A stretch of DNA of 64,000 nt from Idiomarina zobellii (lineage in GTDB: Bacteria > Pseudomonadota > Gammaproteobacteria > Enterobacterales > Alteromonadaceae): contig NZ_FNCB01000005.1 of the NCBI RefSeq assembly GCF_900100855.1, positions 105,250 through 169,249 on the forward strand, given 5' to 3'. Both the position numbers and the translations under genes were made by a program. Shown here one piece after another: positions 16,756 to 26,425 of this stretch. The first letter of the stretch is position 1. Every line of letters starts with the position of its first letter. Below the pieces are notes generated by a model. It saw nothing but the letters and a program-made list of their open reading frames with translations, did no database searches and was not told where the DNA came from.

Positions 16756-18096
16756 TTACACCGACTCTGGCGCCGGCTCTCTGTCTTCCAGCGGGCGGCG
16801 CCAAATAATAATAGCAATAGCCACTGTTGCGAGAATAAAGCAGTAACCGGTGTGAATACTCACCGACAACGGCGATATCTTGAAGCTTGCCCCCATTAAT
16901 AAAGCTTGCGCTCCGTAGGGCAAGGCACCTTGCACAACACAAGCAAAAATATCCAGTAGGCTGGCGCTTTGACGTGGCGCTAAATTACCAATTTTTGCCA
17001 ACCGCTTACTGACTTCACCCGCCAGGAGAATACTGACTGTATTGTTGGCAACACAGAGGTTAGTCAATGCCGTTAAACCGGCGATGCCGATGGCTGAGGC
17101 ACGTTGTTTGTGCTTGCTGACTTTATTCGCAGCAGCTTCAACAAATTGAGCCAGGAACGCTAAACCACCCTGCTGGCGAATAAGCGCAGATAGCCCCCCA
17201 ATAAGCAATGATAGTAAGAAAATTTCCTGCATGCTTTCAAAGCCTTTATAAATGTCCTGACTAAAGGCAACCCACTGGTAGTCCACCGTGAACATGCCAA
17301 AAGCGGCTGCCAGGACAATTCCCAGCCCGAGTACAGCAAAGACGTTCAACCCCATAACCGCCAGTACGATGATCGCGAAGTAAGGCAGTGAGAGCCAAAG
17401 GTTGGCATCAGGAATTTTCAGAGGTGCTTCGCTGGTGTCGTAAGTTACTAACCACAAAATAGTGACAATAGCCGCTGGTATTGCAATTTTTAGGTTTGCA
17501 CGGAACTTGTCGCGCATCGTACAGCCTTGCGTGCGTGTTGCGGCAATGGTGGTGTCCGAGATAATTGACAGGTTGTCACCAAACATCGCACCACTCACTA
17601 GTACACCGGCGAGCAGCGGCAAACTGATATCGGTGGCCTCACCAATACCCAGTACTACCGGAGCTAAGGCAGCCAGGGTTCCCATTGACGTCCCCATTGC
17701 TGTTGAAATAACCCCGGCAATAATAAACAGCCCGGGTAGGAGAAACGCCGCCGGAATAATGCTGAGCCCGAGTGCCACCATAGCATCCACGCCTCCGGTC
17801 GCTTCTGCAACTGTGCTAAACGCACCCGCAAGAAGGTAGATAACACACATGGTAATGATGTTATTGTCACCGACACCGGCAACGAAGGTGTTAATTCTCT
17901 CTTCAAAGGCCTGCTTACTCAGTAGTATGCCCAGCACAATAGCGGGCAAAATGGCGACAGGACTTGGTAGCTGATAAAAGGCGTACTCGACCCCTTCGTT
18001 TTGGAAGTACAGGCCGGTGCCTAAAAATAGCACGAGGAATAACGCCAAAGGCAGGAGTGCTTTTGCGCTTGCCGGCTGCGGCGACGAATCTGTCAT
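16756..18096 (-). CDS. NhaC-family Na+/H+ antiporter
   Basis: A 446-residue inner-membrane protein with about eleven segments. GTSMGTLAALAPVVLGI and GAMFGDNLSIISDTTIAATRTQGC are characteristic NhaC stretches, and GGLSALIRQQGGL and NTVSILLAGEVSKRLAK occur in the second half. It should expel sodium in exchange for protons, suited to a salty habitat. Some relatives swap amino acids or malate/lactate instead, so the substrate is an inference. It is divergent from the unknown cassette at 18232. Confidence 0.82.
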   Translation of the reverse strand: MTDSSPQPASAKALLPLALFLVLFLGTGLYFQNEGVEYAFYQLPSPVAILPAIVLGILLSKQAFEERINTFVAGVGDNNIITMCVIYLLAGAFSTVAEATGGVDAMVALGLSIIPAAFLLPGLFIIAGVISTAMGTSMGTLAALAPVVLGIGEATDISLPLLAGVLVSGAMFGDNLSIISDTTIAATRTQGCTMRDKFRANLKIAIPAAIVTILWLVTYDTSEAPLKIPDANLWLSLPYFAIIVLAVMGLNVFAVLGLGIVLAAAFGMFTVDYQWVAFSQDIYKGFESMQEIFLLSLLIGGLSALIRQQGGLAFLAQFVEAAANKVSKHKQRASAIGIAGLTALTNLCVANNTVSILLAGEVSKRLAKIGNLAPRQSASLLDIFACVVQGALPYGAQALLMGASFKISPLSVSIHTGYCFILATVAIAIIIWRRPLEDREPAPESV

Positions 18097-18231
18097 AAAC
18101 TACCCTTTATTTTTATTTGGACGTCCAGAAGCTTATCCGTCCATTGGTTTTTGTGCAACACTTTTTCTGCAACACGAAAGTAATGCATTGATTGTGACCA
18201 CAGTGGTATATTTTTGCAAAAGGAGGCGTTT

Positions 18232-19458
18232 ATGGATCAGTTTTTTGGCCGGGCGTATGTGTTTATCCCCTGTTATTTGGACGGTAAAGAGCTAAAAGGT
18301 AGTGAAGTTGAAAAAGATTCGTATGTCAGTGAGATTGCCGACAGGTTTTCAGTGGAAGTTTCTAACCGAAGCTGGAATAAATTTTCTCGGGGATCACTTG
18401 GCAGTTATCCGTTTAACTTCTTTCGTGAGAATGGTCACGAGAATTATGAGCAGGCTTTTGGGGATGTTTATTTCACTCATAACGAACTGACTGGCCTTTG
18501 TATTTTGACGGTGGTTTTTGAGGTTAGAGGCCATCCGATTACCCAGCTACTAGATATGGTTTCTAGGGAAGGGTTAAAAATAAAAACGAACGAAACTCTT
18601 TGCGAGGACTTTTACAGTTACTTGAAAGAAAAATTTGCGCTTAATGTATCGGGTAAAGCGAGAGTATGTCTTAGTACGGGTTGTGCGATTTCCGATAAAT
18701 TGAAACCTTCGATATTCGCAAGTGAGACGTATGAGTCGAGTTCGATGGAATTTGCTGGGCTTACTTCAAATTTTGGAGAAGGCTCTTGGAATGAAAATAT
18801 TGCCGTTTATAACAGCAGCCAGATTTTCGCGAGTAAAGTTGCTGTGCTTAGGCATGATGAGATGTTAGATAAGGATGACCCAGAGCTAAGCGGGAAAGGT
18901 CGAAGAGCAATTGGCCGTGACTTAATGTTGAACTTTATTATTGAGGTTTTGATGTTTAGAGAAGCGTCGATTAAACGAGTCAATTTAAAAGTCGTAAGCT
19001 CTATACAGAACGACGAGAAACTCGATTTGTCAGACATCAAAGACCTAATGCATGACTTCAAGTCTGTAATTCTATTTTGGGACTTAGATATTTTTCTATA
19101 CCCTTCAGCTCAGCAATTGGCAGACAAGCTTTCGGAAAAATTTGATATTGATAGGGCTTTGGATGTTTATCGTAAGAATCAATCCTTTCTAGAACAGAGG
19201 GTGAGTCTGTCAAATGCAGTTCAAGCTGAAAAAGAAACGAAAACATTAAACTATATAGCGGTTATTGTTTTCTTTTTTGAAGTGATTCCTATTCTGTTTG
19301 TTTTGACGCAGTCAGTTCTGCAAAAAAAGGCTATAGAAATGCCGCTGATATACTCAGGTGTTGCAGCTGTAAGTGTCAGTGTGCTTTTATTTTTAGTCGT
19401 TCTTATGATTGTTAGGTTACGAAAGTTAACGAAGCGGATAACCAAAAGGAACTTGTAG
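18232..19458 (+). CDS. Unknown protein with C-terminal membrane hairpin (cassette gene 1)
   Basis: A 408-residue protein that I do not recognise. The start is ATG 18232, with a perfect AGGAGG five bases ahead, rather than the longer reading from 18214. About 340 mostly polar residues, predicted soluble, are followed by two membrane segments (about 343-362 and 371-396) and the basic tail RKLTKRITKRNL. The short loop suggests both ends lie in the cytoplasm. No catalytic motif is seen. The DNA looks more A/T-rich than its neighbours. Its stop TAG overlaps the GTG start of the next gene by one base, so the two are translationally coupled. Confidence 0.7.
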   Translation: MDQFFGRAYVFIPCYLDGKELKGSEVEKDSYVSEIADRFSVEVSNRSWNKFSRGSLGSYPFNFFRENGHENYEQAFGDVYFTHNELTGLCILTVVFEVRGHPITQLLDMVSREGLKIKTNETLCEDFYSYLKEKFALNVSGKARVCLSTGCAISDKLKPSIFASETYESSSMEFAGLTSNFGEGSWNENIAVYNSSQIFASKVAVLRHDEMLDKDDPELSGKGRRAIGRDLMLNFIIEVLMFREASIKRVNLKVVSSIQNDEKLDLSDIKDLMHDFKSVILFWDLDIFLYPSAQQLADKLSEKFDIDRALDVYRKNQSFLEQRVSLSNAVQAEKETKTLNYIAVIVFFFEVIPILFVLTQSVLQKKAIEMPLIYSGVAAVSVSVLLFLVVLMIVRLRKLTKRITKRNL

Positions 19459-20024
19459 TGCTCGAGCCAAATCTACTGGGGACAAAGCCAATAAGTTTAT
19501 ACACTTATGACAGCTTGCTTGAAATGGGTTATTCAGTTGAGTGTATAGTCTCTAAAACCGTTGATTTATCAGAGTGTGATATAACTGATTATATTCAGAG
19601 TCGAGGCGAAACTAGTTATTGGGCATCACACCGTTATCACAATATGGATTTATTTGTATGCGCAATGAGTCTAGAGGAAGTAGTAGCACACATTTCCGCC
19701 ATGCGCGTAAAAACAGATGAAGCAATGGCGTTTTTAGAGGGAAAGTGCGCAGAAACCGAGTTTACCGTCGTTTCAGAGAAGGACGCTAAAACAACGTCAC
19801 ATTATGTTTATATCAGTGCGGTTGTGGTAAAAAAATCCTTGCGAAACAGTACGGTTGCACTGAAACTGATACGACAAGGCTATCGTCTTCTGAATCAGTA
19901 TTTAAAAGACACTCAGCAGGCTGAAGGGATCTTTGCGGAGGCCTACTCGGATGAAGGCCGAAGGCTTTGCGAGCTGTTTGGTATGAACAATATATCGGCT
20001 AACTTTTATCGTAAGGACATTTAA
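19458..20024 (+). CDS. Atypical GNAT-like protein (cassette gene 2)
   Basis: A 188-residue soluble protein starting at GTG 19458 inside the previous stop (TAGTG). The last 80 residues look like the second half of a GNAT acetyltransferase fold: YVYISAVVVKKSLRNSTVALKLI, then IFAEAYSDEGRRLCELFGM. The acetyl-CoA loop, normally R/QxxGxG/A, here reads LRNSTVALK without the glycines, so catalytic activity is doubtful. The N-terminal half shows no recognised motif. Its stop overlaps the ATG of the CDF-type gene (TAATG). The fold call is by eye and only moderately sure. Confidence 0.55.
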   Translation: MLEPNLLGTKPISLYTYDSLLEMGYSVECIVSKTVDLSECDITDYIQSRGETSYWASHRYHNMDLFVCAMSLEEVVAHISAMRVKTDEAMAFLEGKCAETEFTVVSEKDAKTTSHYVYISAVVVKKSLRNSTVALKLIRQGYRLLNQYLKDTQQAEGIFAEAYSDEGRRLCELFGMNNISANFYRKDI

Positions 20025-20947
20025 TGTTCATTAAAAAGCTCGACCCGGAGCTAGAGTCCCAACTGCTATCGTTATCGGTACTGGCATCGCTACTGTTTAC
20101 TGTTTCAGGCATTGTGGTTGGACTGTTAACCGGCTCTTCCGTCGTGCTTTTTGACGGTCTCTACTCAGGTATTAGCTTACTACTGTCCTATTTGTCGCTC
20201 ATTGCTGCTAAAAATGTCAATGCCGACGACAGTGTGTCTTTTCCTTACGGCAAAAGCGCCATCGAGCCTTTTTTAGTCGGTGTTAAGTACCTCACCTTAA
20301 TTGTCTTGTGTGTTTATTCAGCCTTTGCCGCCGCCTTTGATATTGCTGCTGGCGGCAGTGACGTAAATATCGACGTTGCCTTGATATACTCGCTCATATC
20401 CTCTGTCGTTTGCGCTGGCGTCTATGTCTACTTCAAAAAAGCGTCGGCCAATTTGGAGTCAGACTTAGTGCGCTCCGAATCTTACGAATGGTTTCTCGAT
20501 ACCATTTTGTCGACGGGCATATTTATCGGCTTCGTTGGTGCGCTAGTACTCATGCGTGCGTCGATGGAAGAGTGGGTGCCATATATTGACCCGACGCTCG
20601 TACTGGTGGCCTCTCTGGCGTTCATTGCAACCCCCTTAAAAGGGTTAATTCAAAGTGCTAAGGAGCTCATTGGTTTTCAACCGAAAGGGAAGTTAGTTAA
20701 GCAGTTAAACCGTATTGTGGAAGAGGTCGAGAGCGAAAATAACTTCGACTCGAGTGTGGTTCGCATTCAAAAAGTAGGTCGCACTGTATTTTTGGAAATT
20801 GACTTTATTGTTAGGCACGACGACTTCTCTGTCACGGTTTTACGACAGGATGCCATTCGCGAAAAAATACACAGTCAAATTATAAAGCTAGGGTATCGCT
20901 GGTGGTTGACGGTCGCCTTTACTAAAGACGAGAAATGGGTCGCTTAA
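20024..20947 (+). CDS. CDF-family cation efflux protein (cassette gene 3)
   Basis: A 307-residue inner-membrane protein with six segments (about 18-210) and a cytoplasmic C-terminal domain. LLTGSSVVLFDGLYSGISLLLSYLSL and FPYGKSAIEPF match the cation diffusion facilitator family, COG3965-like branch. The metal site is unusual. The second segment has D-x3-S (FDGLYS) and the fifth has E-x3-D (EWFLD), instead of the usual D-x3-D and H-x3-D, so the ion may not be zinc. It starts in the stop of the GNAT-like gene. Its last 4 bases overlap the convergent EAL/HDOD gene. Confidence 0.75.
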   Translation: MFIKKLDPELESQLLSLSVLASLLFTVSGIVVGLLTGSSVVLFDGLYSGISLLLSYLSLIAAKNVNADDSVSFPYGKSAIEPFLVGVKYLTLIVLCVYSAFAAAFDIAAGGSDVNIDVALIYSLISSVVCAGVYVYFKKASANLESDLVRSESYEWFLDTILSTGIFIGFVGALVLMRASMEEWVPYIDPTLVLVASLAFIATPLKGLIQSAKELIGFQPKGKLVKQLNRIVEEVESENNFDSSVVRIQKVGRTVFLEIDFIVRHDDFSVTVLRQDAIREKIHSQIIKLGYRWWLTVAFTKDEKWVA

Positions 20948-22152
20948 CTGATTGCTAGACGACACCACTGGCTGGCATCGATATACAATTGCCCGACGTT
21001 GGTGCCGTTCATTTTTTGTTTTAACGGGTGCTTTTCCAGTTTGTCCCATTTACCGCGTTCATAAAGCTCGGTCATTTCCAGTAAGAAGCCCCAGGCACCT
21101 TCACGTTTTATCAAAGCCCTTTCAATGTCTTTTGATACGGGGAGCTGCTTTAAAATGTCTTCCATAGACACTCCCAAAATTACATCTAACAGGGAAAGCA
21201 TGCCTGTTAGAAATGCGGCAGAGTGATATTTTTCGCTGAGAATCTCTGCGCTAATAAGCTCCATAAATCGGGCCCGGGTTATCGACTTAATGGTGAGCTC
21301 TTCGGGTTCACCCGCGGCGACGTTGGCCAGTACAACTAAGGTAATAAAGCGTTTTATTTCGTTGGTTCCAAGGTAAGCCAGCGCATGCTGAATGGTTTCA
21401 ATTTTCTTGCGGCCGCCGTGCAACGCACTGTTGACCAGTTTTAGCAGGCTGTAGGTGAGCGACAAGTCCTGCTCGATAATTTTTCGTAACGCTTTTAAAT
21501 CAATCTCTTCTTTATGAGTCTCTTTTAACAGCGTTAGCATACTCAGTCGATTCGGTGACAGAGATTTTCGTTGAAGCACTTGAGGCTGTTCAAAAAAGAA
21601 GCCTTGAAAGTAATCAAAACCTAACTCCAGGCACTGCTCAAACTCTTCTCGCGTTTCGACGCGCTCAGCGAGTAAAGGAACACCTTGTTCTTTGAAATAC
21701 TTAATTTTTTCACCCAGAGCTAGCCCCTGCTCCTGAATATCAATTTTCACCATATTGATCATGGGAATGACGGGTTCCCACTGGTTATCGAAGTCGTGGT
21801 CATCGAGTGCAATTCGGTAACCTTTTGACTTGGCGGAGCTGCAGGCTTTCAACAAAGGCTCGTCGACACCGACAGTTTCAAGCAGCTCCACCCAAACCGT
21901 TCGGGCGTTTAAAAATGACGGGAAGTCATTCAGCAAGGTTTGCGCATGAAAATTAATAAATGCCTGCTTACCCATACACAATGTTTGAATGTCACCCAGC
22001 AAATGTTGCTCGAGTAATAACTTTGATGTTGCTTCGTTAGGGTCAATATTCGGAAAGCTGTTCGCCTCGCTGTCGCGAAACAATAACTCATACCCGTAAA
22101 CTTTCTGGTCGCGAGTTAAAATAGGTTGTCTGGCAATGTACGAATAAGACAT
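20944..22152 (-). CDS. EAL-HDOD signalling protein (YuxH type)
   Basis: A 402-residue cytoplasmic protein. The N-terminal EAL-like domain (about 5-200) has YELLFR where active enzymes have EAL, ALDDHDF in place of ALDDFG, with VKIDIQ, LLAERVET and YFQGFFFEQP retained. Loss of key metal residues suggests it does not cut cyclic-di-GMP. The C-terminal HDOD domain (about 200-390, LLKLVNSALHGGRKKIETIQHALAYLG) lacks the HD metal pair and is a protein-binding module. Members of this group affect motility and biofilm, but the target here is unknown. It is monocistronic and ends over the last 4 bases of the CDF gene. Confidence 0.85.
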   Translation of the reverse strand: MSYSYIARQPILTRDQKVYGYELLFRDSEANSFPNIDPNEATSKLLLEQHLLGDIQTLCMGKQAFINFHAQTLLNDFPSFLNARTVWVELLETVGVDEPLLKACSSAKSKGYRIALDDHDFDNQWEPVIPMINMVKIDIQEQGLALGEKIKYFKEQGVPLLAERVETREEFEQCLELGFDYFQGFFFEQPQVLQRKSLSPNRLSMLTLLKETHKEEIDLKALRKIIEQDLSLTYSLLKLVNSALHGGRKKIETIQHALAYLGTNEIKRFITLVVLANVAAGEPEELTIKSITRARFMELISAEILSEKYHSAAFLTGMLSLLDVILGVSMEDILKQLPVSKDIERALIKREGAWGFLLEMTELYERGKWDKLEKHPLKQKMNGTNVGQLYIDASQWCRLAIS

Positions 22153-22246
22153 TTATTGTCCTGATTGTGAGCTGTTGTTTTCGGTTAGGACTGATTCATC
22201 GACTCAGGTATACTGCTAATAATTAGTTCTTTTTTGAAAAAATGCA

Positions 22247-22930
22247 ATGAGTCCTGAACGCTATTTAAGAATTAACCAAATGCTCGATAAACGCCAGCCT
22301 GACTTAACGGTCATTATGGAGAACGTTCATAAAAACCATAATTTGTCGGCGGTAGTACGCTCTGCCGATGCGGTTGGTGTGCATGAAATGCATGCTGTAT
22401 GGCTGACCAAAAAGGCGCGATTGTCAGGTGGTACAGCGCTTGGCAGTCAGAACTGGGTGAAAATTCATAATCATAAGTCGATGGATGATGCTATTAGCAC
22501 AGTCCGTGAGCAGGATATGCAAGTTGTGGTTACGCATTTATCAGAGCACTCGGTCGACTTCAGGGACATTGATTACACCAAGCCGACAGCTATTTTGCTG
22601 GGGCAGGAGAAGTACGGGGTGACTGAGCAGGCGTTGGCGCAGGCCGACCACCATGTGATGATACCCATGATCGGTATGGTGCAGTCGCTGAATGTGTCAG
22701 TAGCGGGTGCGGTGATGTTTTATGAAGCACAACGCCAGCGTGAACTAGCCGGTATGTATCAGTCGCCTCAAATTAGTGCGCAAGAGCGTCACCGAGTGCT
22801 TTTTGAAGGCGGGCACCCTATTTATGCGAAGGCGTGTAAACGCAAAGGCATTGACTACCCCGAACTTGACGATGGTGGGCAAATTATTGCGAACGACAGT
22901 TGGTGGCAAGCTATGCGGGAAAAACGGTAA
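22247..22930 (+). CDS. trmH: tRNA (guanosine-18-2'-O)-methyltransferase
   Basis: A 227-residue SPOUT-class methyltransferase. MSPERYLRINQMLDKRQPDLTVIMENVHKNHNLSAVVRSADAVGVHEMHAVW matches TrmH. The knot region AILLGQEKYGVTEQAL and VQSLNVSVAGAVMFYEAQRQ binds SAM. It methylates G18 in the D-loop of tRNA. RecG follows 10 bases later, the gammaproteobacterial order. Confidence 0.93.
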   Translation: MSPERYLRINQMLDKRQPDLTVIMENVHKNHNLSAVVRSADAVGVHEMHAVWLTKKARLSGGTALGSQNWVKIHNHKSMDDAISTVREQDMQVVVTHLSEHSVDFRDIDYTKPTAILLGQEKYGVTEQALAQADHHVMIPMIGMVQSLNVSVAGAVMFYEAQRQRELAGMYQSPQISAQERHRVLFEGGHPIYAKACKRKGIDYPELDDGGQIIANDSWWQAMREKR

Positions 22931-22940
22931 GGGGGGCATT

Positions 22941-25022
22941 GTGCCGGAAAACGGGCTGCACCGAATTCCATTAACGGTGCTAAAAGGAGTTGGAGACAAA
23001 GTAGCGGTTAAGCTGAAAAAGCTCGGGCTTGAGTCTGTCAGTGACGCGTTATTGCACCTGCCGCTTCGTTACGAAGATCGCACCCGTATTGAATCTGTCG
23101 CTCAGTTGCGACAAGGACTGTCGACGAATGTGCTGGTTACTGTGCGCCATGCCGACATTAAATATGGCCGGCGTCGTATGTTGATATGCCAGGCGTCTGA
23201 TGACACCGGCAGTATTACGTTGCGGTTCTTTCAATTCAGTGCCGCTCAATTAAAGCAATTTGCAGCCGGCACAAAAATTCTGGCATTTGGTGAAGTGCGC
23301 CGGGGGATGACCGGCTGGGAGATGATTCACCCGGAATACAAGGTGATGCGGGGCGACGAGGCTACGCCCACCGAAGATACGCTGACACCGGTATACCCCA
23401 TGACTGAAGGTGTTACTCAAGGCTTGCTAAGAAAGGTCATCGAACAAGCACTGAGTTACTTAACACCGGGCGCCTTACCCGAACTACTTCCCAATGCGTT
23501 ACAACCGCATCACCTGTCCTTGGAACAAGCGATCTTAACGCTCCACAAGCCTCCGACAGATGTGTCTCTGCAAGCGCTTGAACAAGGTGAACACCCTGCT
23601 CAGCAGCGGCTGGCAATGGAAGAACTTATTGCTCATCAGTTAAGTATGCTGCAACTGCGCCACTCGAAACAGCAGCAAGCCGGATTTAAAGTCACCGGAA
23701 CCGGGCGTTTAACTCAGCCCTTTTTAAGCCAGCTTCCGTTTTCTCCGACTAATGCACAGCAGCGTGTCGTGGGTGAAATTACTGGTGATATGGCACAGGG
23801 AGCCCCCATGATGCGGCTTGTGCAAGGCGATGTCGGCTCAGGTAAAACACTGGTTGCGGCGCTGAGCGCATTAGCCGCTATTGAAGCGGGCTACCAAGTG
23901 GCGTTGATGGCACCGACGGAGCTGCTTTCAGAGCAGCATGCGATTACGTTCGAGCAGTGGTTAAGCCCGCTGGGTGTCAATGTTGCATGGTTAAGTGGTA
24001 AGTCGAAAGGTAAACGCCGCAACGAGCTACTTGAGCAATTAAAAGCCGGCAATATTCACTTGTTGGTGGGCACGCATGCGCTGTTCCAAAACGACGTGGA
24101 ATATAAAAACCTGGCGTTGGTGATTATTGACGAGCAGCATCGTTTTGGGGTGCATCAACGGTTACAATTACGTGAGAAAGGCGTGCAAGCGGGTGTGCAT
24201 CCGCATCAATTAATTATGACGGCAACGCCAATACCTAGAACCCTGGCCATGACAGCCTATGCCGATTTGGCCACGTCCATCATTGATGAACTGCCGCCAG
24301 GGCGAACCCCGGTAACAACCGTGGCAGTGCCTGATACGCGCCGTCAGGACGTTGTTGAGCGCGTGCGAGACGTGTGTCAGAGCGAAGGTCGGCAGGCGTA
24401 TTGGGTGTGTACACTCATTGAAGAGTCAGACGTGTTGGAGTGTCAGGCAGCGGAAGACACCGCCAACGAGCTTCAGGAGCAACTGCCGGAGCTAAATATC
24501 GGGTTAGTGCACGGTCGCCTCAAGCATGAACAAAAAGAGCAGGTCATGCAGGCGTTTAAAGCAGGCGACGTTGATCTTTTGGTGGCGACAACGGTTATTG
24601 AAGTGGGTGTTGATGTACCAAACGCCTCGCTTATGATTATTGAAAACCCAGAGCGTTTAGGGTTAGCGCAATTGCACCAATTGCGTGGGCGAGTTGGGCG
24701 AGGGTCGGTTGCCAGTCACTGTGTGTTGCTTTATCACAGTCCGTTGTCGCAAACGGCTCAGCAAAGGCTTGGTGTTTTGCGTGAAAGTAACGACGGCTTT
24801 GTGATTGCCCAGCGCGATTTAGAAATTCGTGGGCCGGGGGAGCTGCTCGGTCACCGGCAAACCGGTTTGGCAGCCTTAAAAGTGGCGGATTTAGAACGTG
24901 ACGAACCGCTTATTCCGGAAGCCCAGCGTATTGCAGAAACTTTATTAAGAGAGTACCCGCAAAGCGCACAGGCACTTATTGAACGATGGTTACCAAGGCG
25001 TGATCACTATGCTCAAGTGTGA
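22941..25022 (+). CDS. recG: ATP-dependent DNA helicase RecG
   Basis: A 693-residue helicase, the same length as E. coli RecG, if begun at GTG 22941 (VPENGLHRIPLTVLKGVG), which follows a GGGGGG site. The longer reading from 22776 lies inside trmH and is not used. The order is an OB-fold wedge domain (about 55-155) then two RecA-like domains with Walker A GDVGSGKT, DEQHRFG (motif II), TATPIPRT (motif III) and LRGRVGRG (motif VI). It reverses stalled forks and branch-migrates Holliday junctions and R-loops. Confidence 0.95.
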   Translation: MPENGLHRIPLTVLKGVGDKVAVKLKKLGLESVSDALLHLPLRYEDRTRIESVAQLRQGLSTNVLVTVRHADIKYGRRRMLICQASDDTGSITLRFFQFSAAQLKQFAAGTKILAFGEVRRGMTGWEMIHPEYKVMRGDEATPTEDTLTPVYPMTEGVTQGLLRKVIEQALSYLTPGALPELLPNALQPHHLSLEQAILTLHKPPTDVSLQALEQGEHPAQQRLAMEELIAHQLSMLQLRHSKQQQAGFKVTGTGRLTQPFLSQLPFSPTNAQQRVVGEITGDMAQGAPMMRLVQGDVGSGKTLVAALSALAAIEAGYQVALMAPTELLSEQHAITFEQWLSPLGVNVAWLSGKSKGKRRNELLEQLKAGNIHLLVGTHALFQNDVEYKNLALVIIDEQHRFGVHQRLQLREKGVQAGVHPHQLIMTATPIPRTLAMTAYADLATSIIDELPPGRTPVTTVAVPDTRRQDVVERVRDVCQSEGRQAYWVCTLIEESDVLECQAAEDTANELQEQLPELNIGLVHGRLKHEQKEQVMQAFKAGDVDLLVATTVIEVGVDVPNASLMIIENPERLGLAQLHQLRGRVGRGSVASHCVLLYHSPLSQTAQQRLGVLRESNDGFVIAQRDLEIRGPGELLGHRQTGLAALKVADLERDEPLIPEAQRIAETLLREYPQSAQALIERWLPRRDHYAQV

Positions 25023-25064
25023 ACATCAAGTACACTACAGGAAATTGAGTTCGGGACAGTTTGA

Positions 25065-25820
25065 ATGAACGATAGAAAAGACGATTCGATAGATTTTGGC
25101 TACCAAAAAGTGGCCAGAAGTGAAAAGAAAAGCCTGGTCGCTAACGTGTTTCAGTCGGTTGCGGCTAAATACGATGTCATGAACGATTTAATGTCGTTTG
25201 GCATTCATCGGTTATGGAAACGCTACACGATAGATTGCAGTGGTGTTCGTAAAGGCATGAAAGTGCTCGATATTGCGGGTGGTACGGGCGACTTAACTGC
25301 GCAATTTTCACGTCGGGTCGGCCCGGAAGGCGAAGTGGTTTTAGCCGATATTAACGATGCTATGTTAAAAGTCGGCCGCGACAAGCTGCGCGACCGCGGT
25401 GTTGTTGGTAATGTGCGCTATGTGCAGGCCGACGCCGAAGAGCTACCGTTTGACGACAATTCTTTTGACATTATTACTATTGCCTTTGGTCTGCGTAATG
25501 TGACTGATAAAGACAAAGCGCTGCGCTCGATGCTGCGTGTATTAAAGCCTGGCGGACGATTGTTAATTCTTGAATTTTCTAAACCCGTATCAGCAACCTT
25601 AAACCAGGCGTATGACTTTTATTCGTTTAATATATTGCCCAAAATGGGGCAAGTCGTTGCTAATGACGCCGATAGCTACCAGTACCTGGCCGAATCGATT
25701 CGTATGCACCCCGATCAGGAAACATTGAAGTCAATGATGGAAACCGCCGGTTACGAAAAAGTCGATTATCAAAATATGACAGGCGGCGTTGTCGCTCTGC
25801 ATAGAGGATATAAGTTCTAA
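25065..25820 (+). CDS. ubiE: Ubiquinone/menaquinone C-methyltransferase
   Basis: A 251-residue SAM-dependent methyltransferase. The SAM motif is [13 protein letters not shown] (about 66-78), with [25 protein letters not shown] (about 122-146) and [17 protein letters not shown]. It methylates the demethoxy-quinol intermediate of ubiquinone and, where present, demethylmenaquinol. ATG 25065 gives the E. coli length (251). Its stop meets the ubiJ start (TAATG overlap), heading the ubiE-ubiJ-ubiB operon. Confidence 0.96.
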   Translation: MNDRKDDSIDFGYQKVARSEKKSLVANVFQSVAAKYDVMNDLMSFGIHRLWKRYTIDCSGVRKGMKVLDIAGGTGDLTAQFSRRVGPEGEVVLADINDAMLKVGRDKLRDRGVVGNVRYVQADAEELPFDDNSFDIITIAFGLRNVTDKDKALRSMLRVLKPGGRLLILEFSKPVSATLNQAYDFYSFNILPKMGQVVANDADSYQYLAESIRMHPDQETLKSMMETAGYEKVDYQNMTGGVVALHRGYKF

Positions 25821-26425
25821 TGACGTTATTGCCGCTATTGCCAACGGTTCTGTTTGAGAAGTTAGCAAACACACTGCTAAAGAAAGACGCACAAAGCCCA
25901 GAAAGGTTGCGTCGGTTGGCGGGCAAGCGTATTCGTCTGAAACTCAAAGAACTGCCTTTTACGACCACTGTCAGTGTTGATGACGCAGGCATTTACATTA
26001 GCACAGCCGATTCCGATGACGTGGACTGCTGTATTAGCACCGAGCTTGGTGTTTTGCCGGAACTGCAGGATACCGCCAATTTAACGCGTTTGATTAAGGC
26101 TGATCAGCTCGATATTGATGGCGATCCTATGTTGGCACAACAACTGGTGGGCTTGTTTAAGTCGCTGGATGTCGACTGGGAAGGCGAGTTGGCAAATACC
26201 CTGGGAGATGCTCCAGCGCATTGGTTAATGACGTTGTGGCGCAAAAGCCGAAGCCACGTCGAAAAGCGACTGGAAGAAAGTAAGCGTTGGTTTAAAGGCG
26301 TTGTCACGGACGAGAAACAATTGCTTCCGACACGCGAAGAATTTAATGAATTCAAAGACAATATGCAGCAGTTGCGTGCAAAAGTAGAGCGCCTGCAAAG
26401 GCAGTTCGGGGAAAGGAAGAGCTAA
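25820..26425 (+). CDS. ubiJ: Ubiquinone biosynthesis accessory factor UbiJ
   Basis: A 201-residue protein with an SCP2-like lipid-binding domain in the first 110 residues ([42 protein letters not shown] region) and a C-terminal coiled-coil segment (about 165-200, [19 protein letters not shown]). UbiJ binds ubiquinone intermediates in the soluble Ubi complex with UbiK. It overlaps ubiE and ubiB by single bases, so all three are coupled. Confidence 0.9.
   Translation: MTLLPLLPTVLFEKLANTLLKKDAQSPERLRRLAGKRIRLKLKELPFTTTVSVDDAGIYISTADSDDVDCCISTELGVLPELQDTANLTRLIKADQLDIDGDPMLAQQLVGLFKSLDVDWEGELANTLGDAPAHWLMTLWRKSRSHVEKRLEESKRWFKGVVTDEKQLLPTREEFNEFKDNMQQLRAKVERLQRQFGERKS

Noticed and set aside
22776..22940. 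Longer recG start inside trmH
   Set aside because: It would overlap trmH by about 155 bases. GTG 22941 gives exactly 693 residues, as in E. coli.
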